Source: Candidatus Pelagibacter communis (lineage in GTDB: Bacteria; Pseudomonadota; Alphaproteobacteria; Pelagibacterales; Pelagibacteraceae). From it: DNA of 64,000 bases. How positions within the stretch are numbered: position 1 is the stretch's first letter; each line of letters begins with the position of its first letter. Positions 1 to 8,137 of the stretch are shown here, piece after piece. Below the pieces are notes generated by a model that was not told the origin of the DNA, searched no databases, and worked only from the letters and a program-made list of their open reading frames with translations. The DNA lies in the NCBI RefSeq assembly GCF_001180165.1, contig NZ_CVSQ01000060.1, positions 62,001 to 126,000 of the forward strand. Direction: 5' to 3'. The position numbers were made by a program, and so were the translations under genes.

Positions 1-437
1 AATACATAGCCCATAAATGCAGCCGCCATCATTAGCAAATAAATAATTATTCCAATTATCCAAATTATTTCTCTTGGTGCTTTGTAAGAACCATAAAATA
101 ATGACCTGAAAATATGAATGTAGACTGCTAAGAAAAACATAGATGCACCATTTGCATGAATGTATCTAATTAACCAACCATAGTTAACATCACGCATGAT
201 GTGCTCAACACTTTCAAAAGCCATATCTGCGTGAGCAATGTAATGCATTGCAAGAGTTAATCCTGTAACAATTTGAGTGATTAAGCAAAAAGTTAAAATT
301 CCACCAAATGTCCACCAATAATTTAGATTTTTAGGAGTCGGATAATCTGTTAAATGATTTGCAAGAGTTAATAGTGGCAATCGATCATTAAACCATTGTC
401 CTACCTTCGATTTTGGTCTGTAATCATGGTCACTCAT
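1..437 (-). CDS. petB: cytochrome b of the bc1 complex, N-terminal part (cut by window start)
   Basis: Membrane subunit of ubiquinol:cytochrome c oxidoreductase that carries two b hemes and the quinone sites. The translated 145 residues begin [15 protein letters not shown] and show the family's first helices, with heme-ligand histidines in [13 protein letters not shown] and in [19 protein letters not shown]. The start is the ATG at 435-437. The C-terminal two thirds and any cytochrome c1 gene lie outside the window. It follows the Rieske gene by 6 bases on the same strand, the usual petA-petB order. Identity is clear; only completeness is unknown. Confidence 0.95.
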   Translation of the reverse strand, partial: MSDHDYRPKSKVGQWFNDRLPLLTLANHLTDYPTPKNLNYWWTFGGILTFCLITQIVTGLTLAMHYIAHADMAFESVEHIMRDVNYGWLIRYIHANGASMFFLAVYIHIFRSLFYGSYKAPREIIWIIGIIIYLLMMAAAFMGYV

Positions 438-443
438 TTTTCT

Positions 444-953
444 TTATCCAATTTTAATTGTGTTTGCATTAACGAATTCATATTTAGGCACTTCCATATT
501 CCAAGGTGCCGGTCCTTTTCTAATTCTTCCTGAAGTATCATAATGAGATCCATGACATGGACAGAACCAGCCATTGTAATCACCTTTATCATTTAAAGGT
601 ACACATCCAAGGTGGGTGCATACACCTAACATAACAAGCCACTCAGGGTTTTTTGCTCTATCTTCATCTTTTTCTGGATGAATTAAATCTTCCATCTTAA
701 CTTTTCTTGCCTCATCAATTTCTTCTTGAGTTCTTCTTCTTATAAATACTGGTTTACCTCTCCATAAAACAGTCAATGTATTTCCAGGTGTTAATGAACT
801 TACATCAACCTCTGTACTAGCTAATGCTTTAACAGAAGCATCTGGATTCATTTGATCTATCATTGGCCACACCACTGCAGCGGCACCAACAGCTCCTACC
901 GCTGTGGTAGCTGTAAATAAAAAATCTCTTCTTTTTGTTTTTTTTTCAGACAC
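444..953 (-). CDS. petA: ubiquinol-cytochrome c reductase Rieske iron-sulfur subunit
   Basis: Electron-transfer subunit of the bc1 complex that passes electrons from ubiquinol to cytochrome c1 at the periplasmic face. The 169-residue protein has a twin-arginine-type N-terminus (KKTKRRDFL, residues 4-12) and one membrane anchor at about 13-30. The [2Fe-2S] motifs are CTHLGC (112-117) and CPCHGSH (131-137), giving Cys112, His114, Cys131 and His134 as ligands and Cys117/Cys133 as the structural disulfide. Length is normal for bacteria. It is the first gene of the petA-petB operon; the 92-base gap to divergent trmL must hold its promoter. Confidence 0.97.
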   Translation of the reverse strand: MSEKKTKRRDFLFTATTAVGAVGAAAVVWPMIDQMNPDASVKALASTEVDVSSLTPGNTLTVLWRGKPVFIRRRTQEEIDEARKVKMEDLIHPEKDEDRAKNPEWLVMLGVCTHLGCVPLNDKGDYNGWFCPCHGSHYDTSGRIRKGPAPWNMEVPKYEFVNANTIKIG

Positions 954-1045
954 TATTAGTAGCTTTTATTATTATCTCTTTTTGATTTAAAATAGTTAAT
1001 ATACGAATTCATATAATATAAAATAATTATTTTACTACTGAAAGA

Positions 1046-1519
1046 ATGACACAGAATTCAACAATTTTAGGACCTAAAATAGCTTTGTATGAGCCTGATA
1101 TACCTCAGAATACTGCTGCAATCATAAGAACCTGTGCTTGTTTGGGTGCTAAATTAGAAATAATTGAACCATGTGGCTTTCTATTATCAGACAAACGTTT
1201 TAAAAGAGTGGTTATGGACTATATGGACTATAGTCAAATAGAGTTTTATCAAAGTTCAGATAAATTTTTTGAGGCAAAGAAAAAACAGAGAATCGTATTG
1301 ATGACAACTAAGGGTTCAATAAATTATACTAAATTTAAATTTAAGACTGATGATACTATTTTGTTTGGCAGAGAAAGTGCTGGAGTACCCGAAAAGGTTC
1401 ATAAAATTATTAAAAATCGTTTAAAAATACCAATGAATAATCAAGTAAGATCTCTTAATATTGCATCCTCTGTTGCCATTGTTTTGGCAGAAAGTTTGCG
1501 TCAAATTAAATTAATATAA
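1046..1519 (+). CDS. trmL: tRNA (cytidine/uridine(34)-2'-O)-methyltransferase TrmL
   Basis: SPOUT-family methyltransferase that 2'-O-methylates the wobble nucleotide of tRNA-Leu isoacceptors using S-adenosylmethionine. The 157 residues match the minimal TrmL/YibK size. Family motifs are EPDIPQNTAAIIRTCACLG near the N-terminus (about 16-34) and, at the C-terminus, LFGRESAGVPEKV followed by IPMNNQVRSLNIASSVAIV, which form the knotted SAM site. It is divergent from petA and ends one base before hemF, so the two are probably co-transcribed. Assignment to TrmL rather than another SpoU-like enzyme rests on size and motif wording. Confidence 0.93.
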   Translation: MTQNSTILGPKIALYEPDIPQNTAAIIRTCACLGAKLEIIEPCGFLLSDKRFKRVVMDYMDYSQIEFYQSSDKFFEAKKKQRIVLMTTKGSINYTKFKFKTDDTILFGRESAGVPEKVHKIIKNRLKIPMNNQVRSLNIASSVAIVLAESLRQIKLI

Positions 1520-1520
1520 A

Positions 1521-2348
1521 ATGGATATTTCAATTAAAAAAGACTTAGCAAGTAATTGGTTTAAGCTGTTACAAAATGCAATATGTGACGACATTTTAAA
1601 AATTGAAAAAAACAAAGTAAATTTTCAATCAACTTCTTGGAAAAGAAGCAATAAAAAAGATGAGGGTGGTGGTGAATATAGAATTCTTAAAAATGGAAAA
1701 ATTTTTGAAAAAGTAGGAGTAAATTTTTCAAAAGTTTACGGAAAATTTCCTAAGCAATTTCAAAAGAATATACCGGGCGCAAGTAAAGATCCTAGATTTT
1801 GGGCATCAGGAATATCGATAGTAATGCACATGCAAAATCCCCATATTCCTGCAATGCATTTTAATACCAGATTTATTTGTACAACAAAGAATTGGTTTGG
1901 TGGAGGTATGGATGTAACCCCGGCAATAAAAGATGAAAAAGAGAAGAAAAACTTTCATAAAATATTAAAGGCAATGTGCAATAGACATAATAAAAATTAT
2001 TATAAAAAATATAAAAAGTGGTGTGATGAATATTTTTATCTACCTCACAGAAAAGAAGCCAGAGGTATAGGTGGAATATTTTTTGACTATAAAAATGATA
2101 ATTTTGAAAATGACTTTAAATTTGTCAGAGATGTTGGTGTTACATTTCAAATGCTATTTAATGAAATAATTAAAAAAAAATTAAAAAGAAAATGGACTTT
2201 AAAAGATAAAGAGTTTCAGTATATTAAAAGAGGTCGATACGCAGAATTTAATTTGCTCTATGATAGAGGAACAAAATTTGGGCTACAAACTAGTGGTAAT
2301 GTTGAAGGAATTTTGATGTCATTACCTCCGGTTGCTAAATGGAAATAA
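1521..2348 (+). CDS. hemF: oxygen-dependent coproporphyrinogen III oxidase
   Basis: Converts coproporphyrinogen III to protoporphyrinogen IX with O2 in heme synthesis, in line with the heme-rich respiratory genes at both sides of the window. The 275 residues carry family signatures: HIPAMHFNTRF (about 108-118), WFGGGMDVTP (about 125-134), the HRKEARGIGGIFFD block (about 176-189) and the C-terminal GRYAEFNLLYDRGTKFGLQ and SLPPVAKW. It is slightly shorter than the usual 300 residues, mainly at the N-terminus. The start is 1 base after the trmL stop, and its end is followed after 4 bases by greA. Confidence 0.96.
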   Translation: MDISIKKDLASNWFKLLQNAICDDILKIEKNKVNFQSTSWKRSNKKDEGGGEYRILKNGKIFEKVGVNFSKVYGKFPKQFQKNIPGASKDPRFWASGISIVMHMQNPHIPAMHFNTRFICTTKNWFGGGMDVTPAIKDEKEKKNFHKILKAMCNRHNKNYYKKYKKWCDEYFYLPHRKEARGIGGIFFDYKNDNFENDFKFVRDVGVTFQMLFNEIIKKKLKRKWTLKDKEFQYIKRGRYAEFNLLYDRGTKFGLQTSGNVEGILMSLPPVAKWK

Positions 2349-2352
2349 AAAA

Positions 2353-2829
2353 ATGGATAAAGAGCCAATAACATTAAACGGATTAAATAAACTAAAAGAA
2401 GAATTAGTTTTTTTAAAAGAAAAAAAAAGACCTGAGATAGTAGCTGCAATTGCTGAAGCGAGATCTCATGGAGACCTTAAAGAAAATGCTGAATATCATG
2501 CAGCTAAAGAAGAACAATCTCATATCGAGGGAAGAATTACAGAAATTAACGATATTATTGCAAGAGCAAATGTTATTGACGTTACAAAACTAAACAATGA
2601 AGGAAAAGTAATTTTTGGATCTACAGTTTATTTAGAAGATTTAGATACTGGTGAAAAAATTAATTATAAAATTGTTGGAAGGGATGAGGCAGATTTAAAA
2701 CAAAAACTAATTTTCTTTCAATCACCAATTGGCAAAGGTTTGATTGGAAAAAATAAAAGTGATTTAGTTGAAATAAATACACCCTCTGGTGTAAAAAATT
2801 TTGAAATTAAAGACGTTAAATATATTTAA
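2353..2829 (+). CDS. greA: transcription elongation factor GreA
   Basis: Enters the secondary channel of stalled RNA polymerase and stimulates cleavage of backtracked RNA. The N-terminal coiled coil (about 6-75) contains EARSHGDLKENAEYHAAKEEQ with the acidic tip (GDLKENAEY) that acts at the polymerase active site; the C-terminal FKBP-like domain (about 80-157) includes GSTVYLEDLDTGE and SPIGKGLIGK. I chose the ATG at 2353, giving 158 residues, the normal GreA length; an in-frame TTG at 2332 would lie within hemF. Its stop overlaps the stop of convergent cca through a shared TTAA. Confidence 0.97.
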   Translation: MDKEPITLNGLNKLKEELVFLKEKKRPEIVAAIAEARSHGDLKENAEYHAAKEEQSHIEGRITEINDIIARANVIDVTKLNNEGKVIFGSTVYLEDLDTGEKINYKIVGRDEADLKQKLIFFQSPIGKGLIGKNKSDLVEINTPSGVKNFEIKDVKYI

Positions 2830-4100
2830 CTTTTAACTATTTGTTGTAACTGCTTATCTGAAATTTGAAATCCGTTTTGAACCCAAGTTTCTTCTATTCT
2901 TTTTAATTTATTACCCAAGGTTTTGCCCTCAGGAATTTGAAATTTAGACATTAATAGATCAGCCCCTATTGGCAAAGTTGGAATAGGTTTCTTTTTATAA
3001 TTATCTAATAGTTTAATTAGTTTTTTATCTACTTTGTTTGAGTTAAAAATTTTAAAATTAATTATATCTATTACAGCCTGTCGCCCATTAAAATAAAAAA
3101 GTTTATTCAAATTTTTCTCTGTAAAGCTGTTTAGAGTTACTTTTTCTCTATAAAAAAGATCTATCAATTTTAATCTTTTCTTATCTTTGTTAGATATTTT
3201 AAATTTATAAAGAAAATAATCAGCATTATCAGTCCCATCAATCACTAAAAGCGCAATCAAGAATATAAAGTCAATTTTTAAAAAATTCTCTGCAGAATAA
3301 GAATTTTGTTTTTTAAAATTTTTAATATTCTTTAATTGAGGGAAAATTATTTCTACGAGTTCTAAACTTTCTTTATCTTTAAAGAGTTTTAAAAATCCCT
3401 TTGAACTAGTTATTTTTTTTAGTTCATCAATTAATCTTTCAGATGATATATTTGAAATTCCATCAATATTTTTTTTTATGTTTTTTATTATTTCTGGCTG
3501 GTGCTTATGATTTGAGTAATTTAAATAAAATCTTAAATACCTCAAAATACGTAAATAATCCTCTTGAATTCTTTTTTCCGCATTGCCAATAAAATTAATA
3601 TACCCATCCTCCAAATCTTTTTTACCGTTAAATGGATCAAATAAATTACCATCGCCATCTGCATAAATTGAATTGATAGTAAAATCCCTTCTAGAGGCAT
3701 CTTCCTTCCAATCTAAAGAGAATTCTACTTCAGCATGCCTTCCATCAGTTGAGACGTCTTTCCTTAAAGAAGTAATTTCGTATTTATATTCGTCAATTGT
3801 TGCAGTTATAGTTCCGTGTTCAATTCCTGTTTCGTAATAACTTATTTGTTTGTTTTTAAGAGCCTCACAAACTTCCAAAGGCGTTAAATTTGTTGCTAGG
3901 TCAATATCATCAACATTTTCTTTTTTTATTACTTTTCTTACACACCCACCCACATATCTGATTTCACTTTTCTCTGAAAAATTATTAATTGCTTCAAAAA
4001 TTTTATTTGTAGGTGTTGTTAAAGTAATTTGTTTTAAATTTTGACGGATATAATCAAGATTTTTTGATCGGGAAAAAAATTTATCTAAAAAATTTTTCAT
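2826..4100 (-). CDS. cca: CCA-adding tRNA nucleotidyltransferase / poly(A) polymerase family
   Basis: Class II nucleotidyltransferase that adds or repairs the CCA 3' end of tRNA. The 424 residues have the head-domain GGCVRK motif (about 51-56), the catalytic acidic pair in VDDIDLATN (about 63-71), SLRKDVSTDGRHAEVEF and RRDFTINSIYAD, then the RILRYLRFY helix. The alphaproteobacterial form of this enzyme resembles poly(A) polymerases, so a PcnB-like role cannot be fully excluded. It lies 3 bases downstream of tRNA-Gln on the same strand, so the two are probably in one transcript. Confidence 0.93.
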   Translation of the reverse strand: MKNFLDKFFSRSKNLDYIRQNLKQITLTTPTNKIFEAINNFSEKSEIRYVGGCVRKVIKKENVDDIDLATNLTPLEVCEALKNKQISYYETGIEHGTITATIDEYKYEITSLRKDVSTDGRHAEVEFSLDWKEDASRRDFTINSIYADGDGNLFDPFNGKKDLEDGYINFIGNAEKRIQEDYLRILRYLRFYLNYSNHKHQPEIIKNIKKNIDGISNISSERLIDELKKITSSKGFLKLFKDKESLELVEIIFPQLKNIKNFKKQNSYSAENFLKIDFIFLIALLVIDGTDNADYFLYKFKISNKDKKRLKLIDLFYREKVTLNSFTEKNLNKLFYFNGRQAVIDIINFKIFNSNKVDKKLIKLLDNYKKKPIPTLPIGADLLMSKFQIPEGKTLGNKLKRIEETWVQNGFQISDKQLQQIVKS

Positions 4101-4103
4101 AAA

Positions 4104-4177
4104 TGGCTGGGGCGCTAGGATTCGAACCTAGGATGCAGGTACCAAAAACCCGTGCCTTACCGCTTGGCTACGCCCCA
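4104..4177 (-). tRNA. tRNA-Gln (anticodon TTG)
   Basis: Read on the minus strand, the gene folds into a full cloverleaf. The acceptor is TGGGGCG paired with CGCCCCA, the D stem is GCC/GGC, and the anticodon stem is CGGGT/ACCTG with loop TTTTGGT, placing TTG at positions 34-36. The T arm reads CCTAGGTTCGAATCCTAGC. The discriminator is G, and the 3' CCA is encoded in the DNA (4104-4106). The anticodon reads CAA/CAG, hence glutamine. It sits between ispE and cca. Confidence 0.96.
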
Positions 4178-4210
4178 ATACTAGCTTCCTATAACATAAA
4201 AATATAAAAT

Positions 4211-5056
4211 TCATATAGTTTTTGCTGTAACACACCAATAATTTTTATATTTTCTTTTAAATTTAGCTTTTGCCAATTTACAACTCTTTAATGAATTATA
4301 ATAGGCAACAATTGTTGATCCTGAACCAGTCATTCTTACAAATAATGGATTATTTGTGCTTTCTAAGAACAACTTTATTTTTTTAAGTTTTGGATATTTT
4401 TTAAGTGCTATTGTTTCAAGGACATTTTGTTGATCAATCAAATATTTTGCCCCAAACATATTTTTTTTAGGTTTGTTATATTTTGATTTTGTATACTTCC
4501 GAACAGAAGAGTATATTTTTTTAGTTGAGCACCCAAAATCAGGCTTTACTAAAGTAGAGTAATATTTTGGAGTATTATAAATCTTTTTTATTCTACCACC
4601 GGATGACAATACACAGCTGGATGAAATGGTTCCCAGAATAACATCGGAACCAACCAAGTCACAGATACTTCGAGTTTTTTGACGATTAGGATTAATAATT
4701 TTTTTTTTAACCAGATAATTAAACACACTAGCTGCGTTCATCGATCCCCCACCCAACCCAGCTTCTTGAGGGATTAATTTTTTAATTTTAACTTTAAATT
4801 TTTTATTTTTTAATAAATTTTCTTTATCTAGTATTTGAAATAATTTTTGAACAGTATTTTTTTTTCCAATATTTTTAGAAAACTTTCCATAAAAAGAAAT
4901 ATGATGTTTTTTTCCATTATGTTGATTGATTGAAATAACATCATGTAAATCTATGAAACCAATTATACTTTCAATTTTATGTAAAACCTTTTTTTTTCCA
5001 GTGATATTTAGTGCTAAATTTAACTTTGCATTAGATTTAATTTTATTAATTTCCAT
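4211..5056 (-). CDS. ispE: 4-diphosphocytidyl-2-C-methyl-D-erythritol kinase
   Basis: GHMP kinase that phosphorylates CDP-methylerythritol in the MEP isoprenoid pathway, the pathway that also ends in ispH at 21661 and feeds the carotenoid genes here. The 281 residues show the N-terminal SNAKLNLALNITGK (Lys of the active site), the GHMP loop PQEAGLGGGSMNAAS (about 92-106), GSDVI with the likely catalytic Asp, and the C-terminal MTGSGSTIVAYY. The usual DGYH stretch near residue 25 reads VLHK here, a mild departure. It starts one base before the end of the TPR gene's stop region and is probably in the same transcript. Confidence 0.94.
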   Translation of the reverse strand: MEINKIKSNAKLNLALNITGKKKVLHKIESIIGFIDLHDVISINQHNGKKHHISFYGKFSKNIGKKNTVQKLFQILDKENLLKNKKFKVKIKKLIPQEAGLGGGSMNAASVFNYLVKKKIINPNRQKTRSICDLVGSDVILGTISSSCVLSSGGRIKKIYNTPKYYSTLVKPDFGCSTKKIYSSVRKYTKSKYNKPKKNMFGAKYLIDQQNVLETIALKKYPKLKKIKLFLESTNNPLFVRMTGSGSTIVAYYNSLKSCKLAKAKFKRKYKNYWCVTAKTI

Positions 5057-6742
5057 TTATGAATTTTTAAGACCCTCAATTACTTTAATATTGATTTTTT
5101 CTATCATATCATCTTCGGTGTCATCAAAACTTAATACGTTGTTCCAAAAATATCTTGCTTGAATTTTTCGATTTAATTTCCATAAAATGTCTCCATAATG
5201 ATCATTCACGATTGGGTCATCTGGCATTAATTCAACAGCTCTTTTTAAATACTTTTCAGCTTCTACATAATCCTCTATTAAAAAATAAGCCCATCCAATT
5301 GAATCAATAATATATGGATCATTGCTTTTTAAATCATATGCTGTTTTCAACATATCCATTGCTTCATTAATTTTATAATCACGCTCTAACCAAGAGTAAG
5401 CAAGGTAATTCAAAATATATGCATCACTAGGATCAATTTTCAGCGCATTCAATAAATCTTCATCTGACTTTTCATAATTACCCATTCTTTCATAGCTACC
5501 ACCTCTACGATACAATACATCTGATTTGATAAGTGAATTGTCATCCAGTCTTAAAATAATTTCTGTATAGCGATCTATTGCCTTTTCATAATTTTTAGAA
5601 TTTTTATAAAAATTAGCTAAATCAAAAATCATTTTTATATTTGGATTTTCAATTTTATTAAATTTTGAATCTATATATTTAATTCCATTTTCATAATCCT
5701 GCTCTTGAATTATTATTTGAGCTTCTTTTTTTAATCTAAACCAATAATAAAATTCATCTTCTTTTTTAAAGTTTTTTAAGATTCTTTGTACTTTATCGAA
5801 TTCATCATTGAGATAAAAATTTTCTGCAACCAATGACAGATTAAATTCAAACTTAGGATTTAAATAGTTTGACAAATTTAAATAAAAATTTGATTTTTCA
5901 AAATTATCCTGAGAAGAATAAAGATTAGAAATCAAAAATAAAAACTCACTTACAAGATCATTATGATCTTTGCACGAAAAAATTTTTCCAAAATCCTCGA
6001 ATTTTTCTTTATCTACCCAACTTTTACTTTGTGAAAGTATAAGTGTTGAATTTATATAATCAATTTGCTCAACAACTAATCTAGCTTCATTTAATTTATT
6101 GTTATCAATTAAATGATTAAGATAAAAGAAAATGTATCTGGAATAATCACCTTGTTGATTATTTATTAAATTAAGAAAAAATGATGAGGTTCTTTTATCT
6201 TCAATATAACATCTTTGGAATGTCTCGGCTATAAGAGACAGGTTGCCAAAATTTTTTTTGTTATCTAAAATTTTTTTATTTTTAAATGTATAAATGTACT
6301 GTTTTAGAGTTTCAAATATAACTAGGTTTATCCTATCTTCATCTTGAAATTTTAAACTTTGTGTTAAATATTCGTCAGCCTTCTTAAAGTTATTTTTTTT
6401 TAAACTGTCAATTATTAAAATTATATAAGCATCATAAAAATCTGAATTAGATTTGTTTGCATTGTTATTTAATACATTAATTGCTTGAGATACTTTGTTA
6501 TCTAAAACTAAAGAGTTAACATATCTTTTTAAATAACTGTCATGTTTGTTAATTAATACTTTGGTTAAGTTAAAAAATTTTAAAGCTTCAGAATTATCTC
6601 GATTTTCAAATGCAACAATTCCAGAAAAATAATTTGATAAATCTCTTGAGTTGAAATCATTAAAAGTAGCACTTTTAGAATACAAAGGTGTCTGATAAGA
6701 TATGAATATTAATAGTACTAATTTTAAAAATTTTAGGAACAT
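5057..6742 (-). CDS. exported tetratricopeptide-repeat protein
   Basis: A 561-residue protein with an N-terminal hydrophobic signal (LKLVLLIFISYQTPLYS, about 7-23), so probably periplasmic or membrane attached. The C-terminal half carries TPR units, clearest at about 425-540: YRRGGSYERMGNYEKSDEDL, LNYLAYSWLERDYKINEAM, IIDSIGWAYFLIEDYVEAEK and VNDHYGDILWKLNRKIQAR. This arrangement resembles the alphaproteobacterial TPR proteins commonly found beside ispE. TPRs are protein-binding scaffolds, but no partner or reaction can be deduced. It is 11 bases from the divergent uracil-DNA glycosylase. Confidence 0.85.
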   Translation of the reverse strand: MFLKFLKLVLLIFISYQTPLYSKSATFNDFNSRDLSNYFSGIVAFENRDNSEALKFFNLTKVLINKHDSYLKRYVNSLVLDNKVSQAINVLNNNANKSNSDFYDAYIILIIDSLKKNNFKKADEYLTQSLKFQDEDRINLVIFETLKQYIYTFKNKKILDNKKNFGNLSLIAETFQRCYIEDKRTSSFFLNLINNQQGDYSRYIFFYLNHLIDNNKLNEARLVVEQIDYINSTLILSQSKSWVDKEKFEDFGKIFSCKDHNDLVSEFLFLISNLYSSQDNFEKSNFYLNLSNYLNPKFEFNLSLVAENFYLNDEFDKVQRILKNFKKEDEFYYWFRLKKEAQIIIQEQDYENGIKYIDSKFNKIENPNIKMIFDLANFYKNSKNYEKAIDRYTEIILRLDDNSLIKSDVLYRRGGSYERMGNYEKSDEDLLNALKIDPSDAYILNYLAYSWLERDYKINEAMDMLKTAYDLKSNDPYIIDSIGWAYFLIEDYVEAEKYLKRAVELMPDDPIVNDHYGDILWKLNRKIQARYFWNNVLSFDDTEDDMIEKINIKVIEGLKNS

Positions 6743-6753
6743 GTAAGCATACT

Positions 6754-7473
6754 ATGACTAAAAAAGTTATAAATCAAAATACCAAATTAAACCAAGAACT
6801 AATTAATACTATTGAGCCAAAATTTATATTCGCAGATAAGCCAATAAATAGATTTAATATTTTAGAAACGAACAATAGCACCCTGCAAATTAATAAAGAA
6901 GAATTACTTAAAAATTTAAAAGATCAAATAAATTCAATTGAAAATTGTAAATTGAAAGAAAATTCAAACAAAATCATTTTAGGTGAGGGGAATATAAATA
7001 GCTCTTTAATGTTAATTGGAGAGGCTCCTGGGGCTGAAGAAGAAAAGTTGGGTGTCCCATTTAGAGGTGAAGTTGGCGAGCTTCTTAACAAAATGCTTAT
7101 AGCTATCAACATAAAGAGACAAAATATTTACACTAGTTATGCAATCAATTTTAGACCACCTGATGACAGAAAACCAACCTCAACTGAAATTAAAAGATAC
7201 TCAGTATTTTTGAAGGAGCATATATCCATTATAAACCCAAAGATTATTGTTTTGATGGGTAGTTCAGCAATGGAGGCTGTAACAGGAATAAGTGAAAAAA
7301 TAACTACTGAAAGAGGACATTGGAAGGAAGTGATTTTAAAAAACAAAACATTCCCTTTAATGATAACTTTTAATCCATCTTATTTAATCCGTTTTCCAGA
7401 AAATAAAAAACACTCATGGGAAGATTTAAAGAAAATTAGAGACAAAATCAAAGATCTGAAGTTAAAAATTTGA
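6754..7473 (+). CDS. uracil-DNA glycosylase family 4/5-like, atypical motif II
   Basis: Base-excision repair enzyme of the UDG superfamily; the 239 residues include a 75-residue N-terminal extension of unclear role. Motif I is GEAPGAEEEKLGVPFRGEVG (about 90-109), followed by FRPPDDRKP (about 132-140) and, as motif II, FNPSYLIR (about 206-213). Family 4 normally has His in motif II (HPSYLLR); here it is Asn, as in the MUG/TDG family. Only one Cys (ENCKL, about 68) remains of the four that bind [4Fe-4S] in family 4. The fold assignment is firm, the base specificity is not. Its stop overlaps the rnhB start (TGATG). Confidence 0.88.
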   Translation: MTKKVINQNTKLNQELINTIEPKFIFADKPINRFNILETNNSTLQINKEELLKNLKDQINSIENCKLKENSNKIILGEGNINSSLMLIGEAPGAEEEKLGVPFRGEVGELLNKMLIAINIKRQNIYTSYAINFRPPDDRKPTSTEIKRYSVFLKEHISIINPKIIVLMGSSAMEAVTGISEKITTERGHWKEVILKNKTFPLMITFNPSYLIRFPENKKHSWEDLKKIRDKIKDLKLKI

Positions 7474-8033
7474 TGAAGATAATTGCTGGGGTTGATGAAG
7501 TTGGTAGAGGAAGTTTAATTGGGCCTGTTTATGCTTCAGCAGTAATTTTAAAAAAATCAATTAATTCAAAGTTGTTAAAAGATTCAAAATCATTAAGTAA
7601 AAAAGAGAGAGAGTATCTGTGTACATATATAAAGAAAAATTCTACTTGGTCCATAGGCAAAGCTTCTGTCAAAGAAATAGAAAAGCTAAATATACTTCAA
7701 GCAAGTTTGCTGGCTATGAAAAGAGCCATCAAAAAACTTAAGAGAAAACCAACACACGTTCTGATAGATGGAAATAAAACTCCAGAGTTAGAAAATTATA
7801 TTTTAAAATCAGTTATTAAAGGAGATAAAAAAATCCCCTCTATTTCGGCAGCTTCTATAATTGCAAAAGTATCAAGAGATAAATTTATAACCACCTTGTC
7901 AAAAAAAAATAAAGGTTATGATTGGGATAAAAACTTTGGGTACGGAACAAAACAGCACTTAAAAGCTTTGAAAAAATTAGGTATTACTAAACATCATAGA
8001 AAAACTTTTTCACCTATATCTAAAATAAATTAA
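7473..8033 (+). CDS. rnhB: ribonuclease HII
   Basis: Removes RNA from RNA-DNA hybrids and single ribonucleotides from DNA. The start at ATG 7473 gives 186 residues. Catalytic motifs are GVDEVGRGSLIGPVYASAV near the N-terminus (Asp and Glu of DEVGRG), the HVLIDGNKTP block with another acidic residue (about 89-98), and ISAASIIAKVSRD (about 127-139). The C-terminal GYGTKQHLKAL and GITKHHRKTF match the family. It overlaps the preceding glycosylase by one base, and 104 bases separate it from ccrM, one of the longer gaps here. Confidence 0.96.
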   Translation: MKIIAGVDEVGRGSLIGPVYASAVILKKSINSKLLKDSKSLSKKEREYLCTYIKKNSTWSIGKASVKEIEKLNILQASLLAMKRAIKKLKRKPTHVLIDGNKTPELENYILKSVIKGDKKIPSISAASIIAKVSRDKFITTLSKKNKGYDWDKNFGYGTKQHLKALKKLGITKHHRKTFSPISKIN

Positions 8034-8072
8034 CACTACATCTAGTTACCTTGTAATTTAGAAACACTAATC

Positions 8073-8121
8073 GAATCCAAATTTTTCAATCTCAGGTTGA
8101 CCGAAGAATCCATTTGGAGTC
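8073..8121 (+). promoter_or_regulatory. cluster of three GANTC methylation sites in the ccrM leader
   Basis: GAATC at 8073-8077, GAATC at 8106-8110 and GAGTC at 8117-8121 lie in the 104-base gap just before the gene for the enzyme that methylates GANTC. At about 30% G+C I estimate one chance site per roughly 360 bases. In Caulobacter the ccrM promoter is known to be controlled by CtrA and to carry GANTC sites; no good CtrA half-site pair (TTAA-N7-TTAA) was seen here. Regulation by methylation is inference. Confidence 0.5.
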
Positions 8122-8137
8122 TAATTAATATTTACAA

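Noticed and set aside
2332-2352. Upstream TTG start for greA (adds 7 residues)
   Set aside because: It lies inside hemF, and the ATG at 2353 gives the standard GreA length and N-terminus.
8034-8137. CtrA binding site before ccrM
   Set aside because: A TTAA-N7-TTAA pair could not be found in the gap, though single TTAA motifs are common in this A+T-rich DNA.
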